In this document: positions 30,160 through 30,423 of the stretch, piece by piece
How the letters are laid out: each line of letters opens with the position of its first letter
How positions within the stretch are numbered: the first letter of the stretch is position 1
Assembly (NCBI GenBank): GCA_020650975.1
Contig: JAIPMN010000223.1
Span: 1-30,423 of the forward strand
DNA: 30,423 nt
Reading direction: 5' to 3'
DNA from: Apostichopus californicus
Taxonomy: Eukaryota > Echinodermata > Holothuroidea > Aspidochirotida > Stichopodidae
Program-made: the position numbers and the translations under genes
Notes under the pieces: model-generated
What the model was told of the DNA's origin: nothing
Seen by the model: only the letters and a program-made list of their open reading frames with translations
Databases searched by the model: none

Positions 30160-30423
30160 GATGGTACGCTAAGCATTATTGTAATGCCCTGTGACTATAA
30201 TTACCATACTAGAGATGGTACGCTAAGCATTATTGTAATGCCCTGTGACTATAATTACCATACTAGAGATGGTACGCTAAGCATTATTGTTATGCCATGT
30301 GAATATACATATCGTACTAGAGATGGTAGGCGAAGCATTAGTGTTATGCCATGTGAATATACATACCGTACTAGAGATGGTAGGCGAAGCATTATTGTAT
30401 TGCCATGTGAATATATCTACCGT
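30160..30423 (+). repeat. 54 bp minisatellite, five copies, cut by the window edge
   Basis: GATGGTA(C/G)G starts at 30160, 30214, 30268, 30322 and 30376, an exact period of 54. The unit is a multiple of three, and the frame starting at GAT is free of stops in all five copies. The peptide unit is DGTLSIIVMPCDYNYHTR and, in later copies, DGRRSISVMPCEYTYRTR. An acceptor-like TTTTATTTCAG ends at 30123, and the frame is open from there. Copies 1-2 are nearly identical, and copies 3-5 form a second subtype. Confidence 0.9.

Overview
The window is animal nuclear DNA: single-copy genes are split into short exons with GT-AG introns, and the spaces between them carry tRNA-derived SINEs, hAT-type MITEs, minisatellites and homopolymer runs. 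A deuterostome, most likely an echinoderm (possibly a sea cucumber), is inferred from the HYR (hyalin repeat) array with one domain per phase-1 exon, the deuterostome-like WRNIP1 sequence and the frequent TAGGCCT/CTAGGCCT words in non-coding DNA. Species cannot be fixed from the sequence alone.

Region 1 (1-1791) has no intact gene that I can support. It holds a frameshifted acidic reading frame near the left edge. Region 2 (1792-7697, + strand) is the 3' part of a type I membrane protein gene: six HYR-domain exons, each symmetric phase 1-1, then a terminal exon with a transmembrane helix, a juxtamembrane run of ten cysteines and a 124-residue cytoplasmic tail. The 5' end with the signal peptide was not found and probably lies outside the window. 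Introns hold a tRNA-derived SINE, a strong hairpin and a three-copy repeat.

Region 3 (7698-10771) is intergenic and contains a ~310 bp MITE with an 8 bp target duplication. Region 4 (10772-19090, + strand) is a complete WRNIP1/Mgs1/RarA-type AAA+ ATPase gene in seven exons whose phases all agree (about 577 residues): UBZ4 ubiquitin-binding zinc finger, AAA+ core, and the MgsA-type C-terminal helical region. The C-terminus lacks the conserved KGYKYNP-type segment. Its introns carry a foldback-like element, a SINE touching a splice donor, a second copy of the region-2 SINE and an unexplained antisense reading frame.

Region 5 (19091-23814) is non-coding, with a 369 bp hAT MITE bounded by a perfect 8 bp target duplication and a 127 bp tandem duplication. 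Region 6 (23815-27698, - strand) is the 3' part of a gene converging on WRNIP1. Six phase-compatible exons encode a charged, disordered region with two DRPI-x-P motifs followed by a helical C-terminal region. I do not recognise the family with confidence. One exon's 3' end, including its splice donor, is amplified as a 50 bp tandem repeat in the following intron. Region 7 (27699-30423) shows no convincing gene. It ends in a 54 bp minisatellite that is open in one frame and runs off the window.
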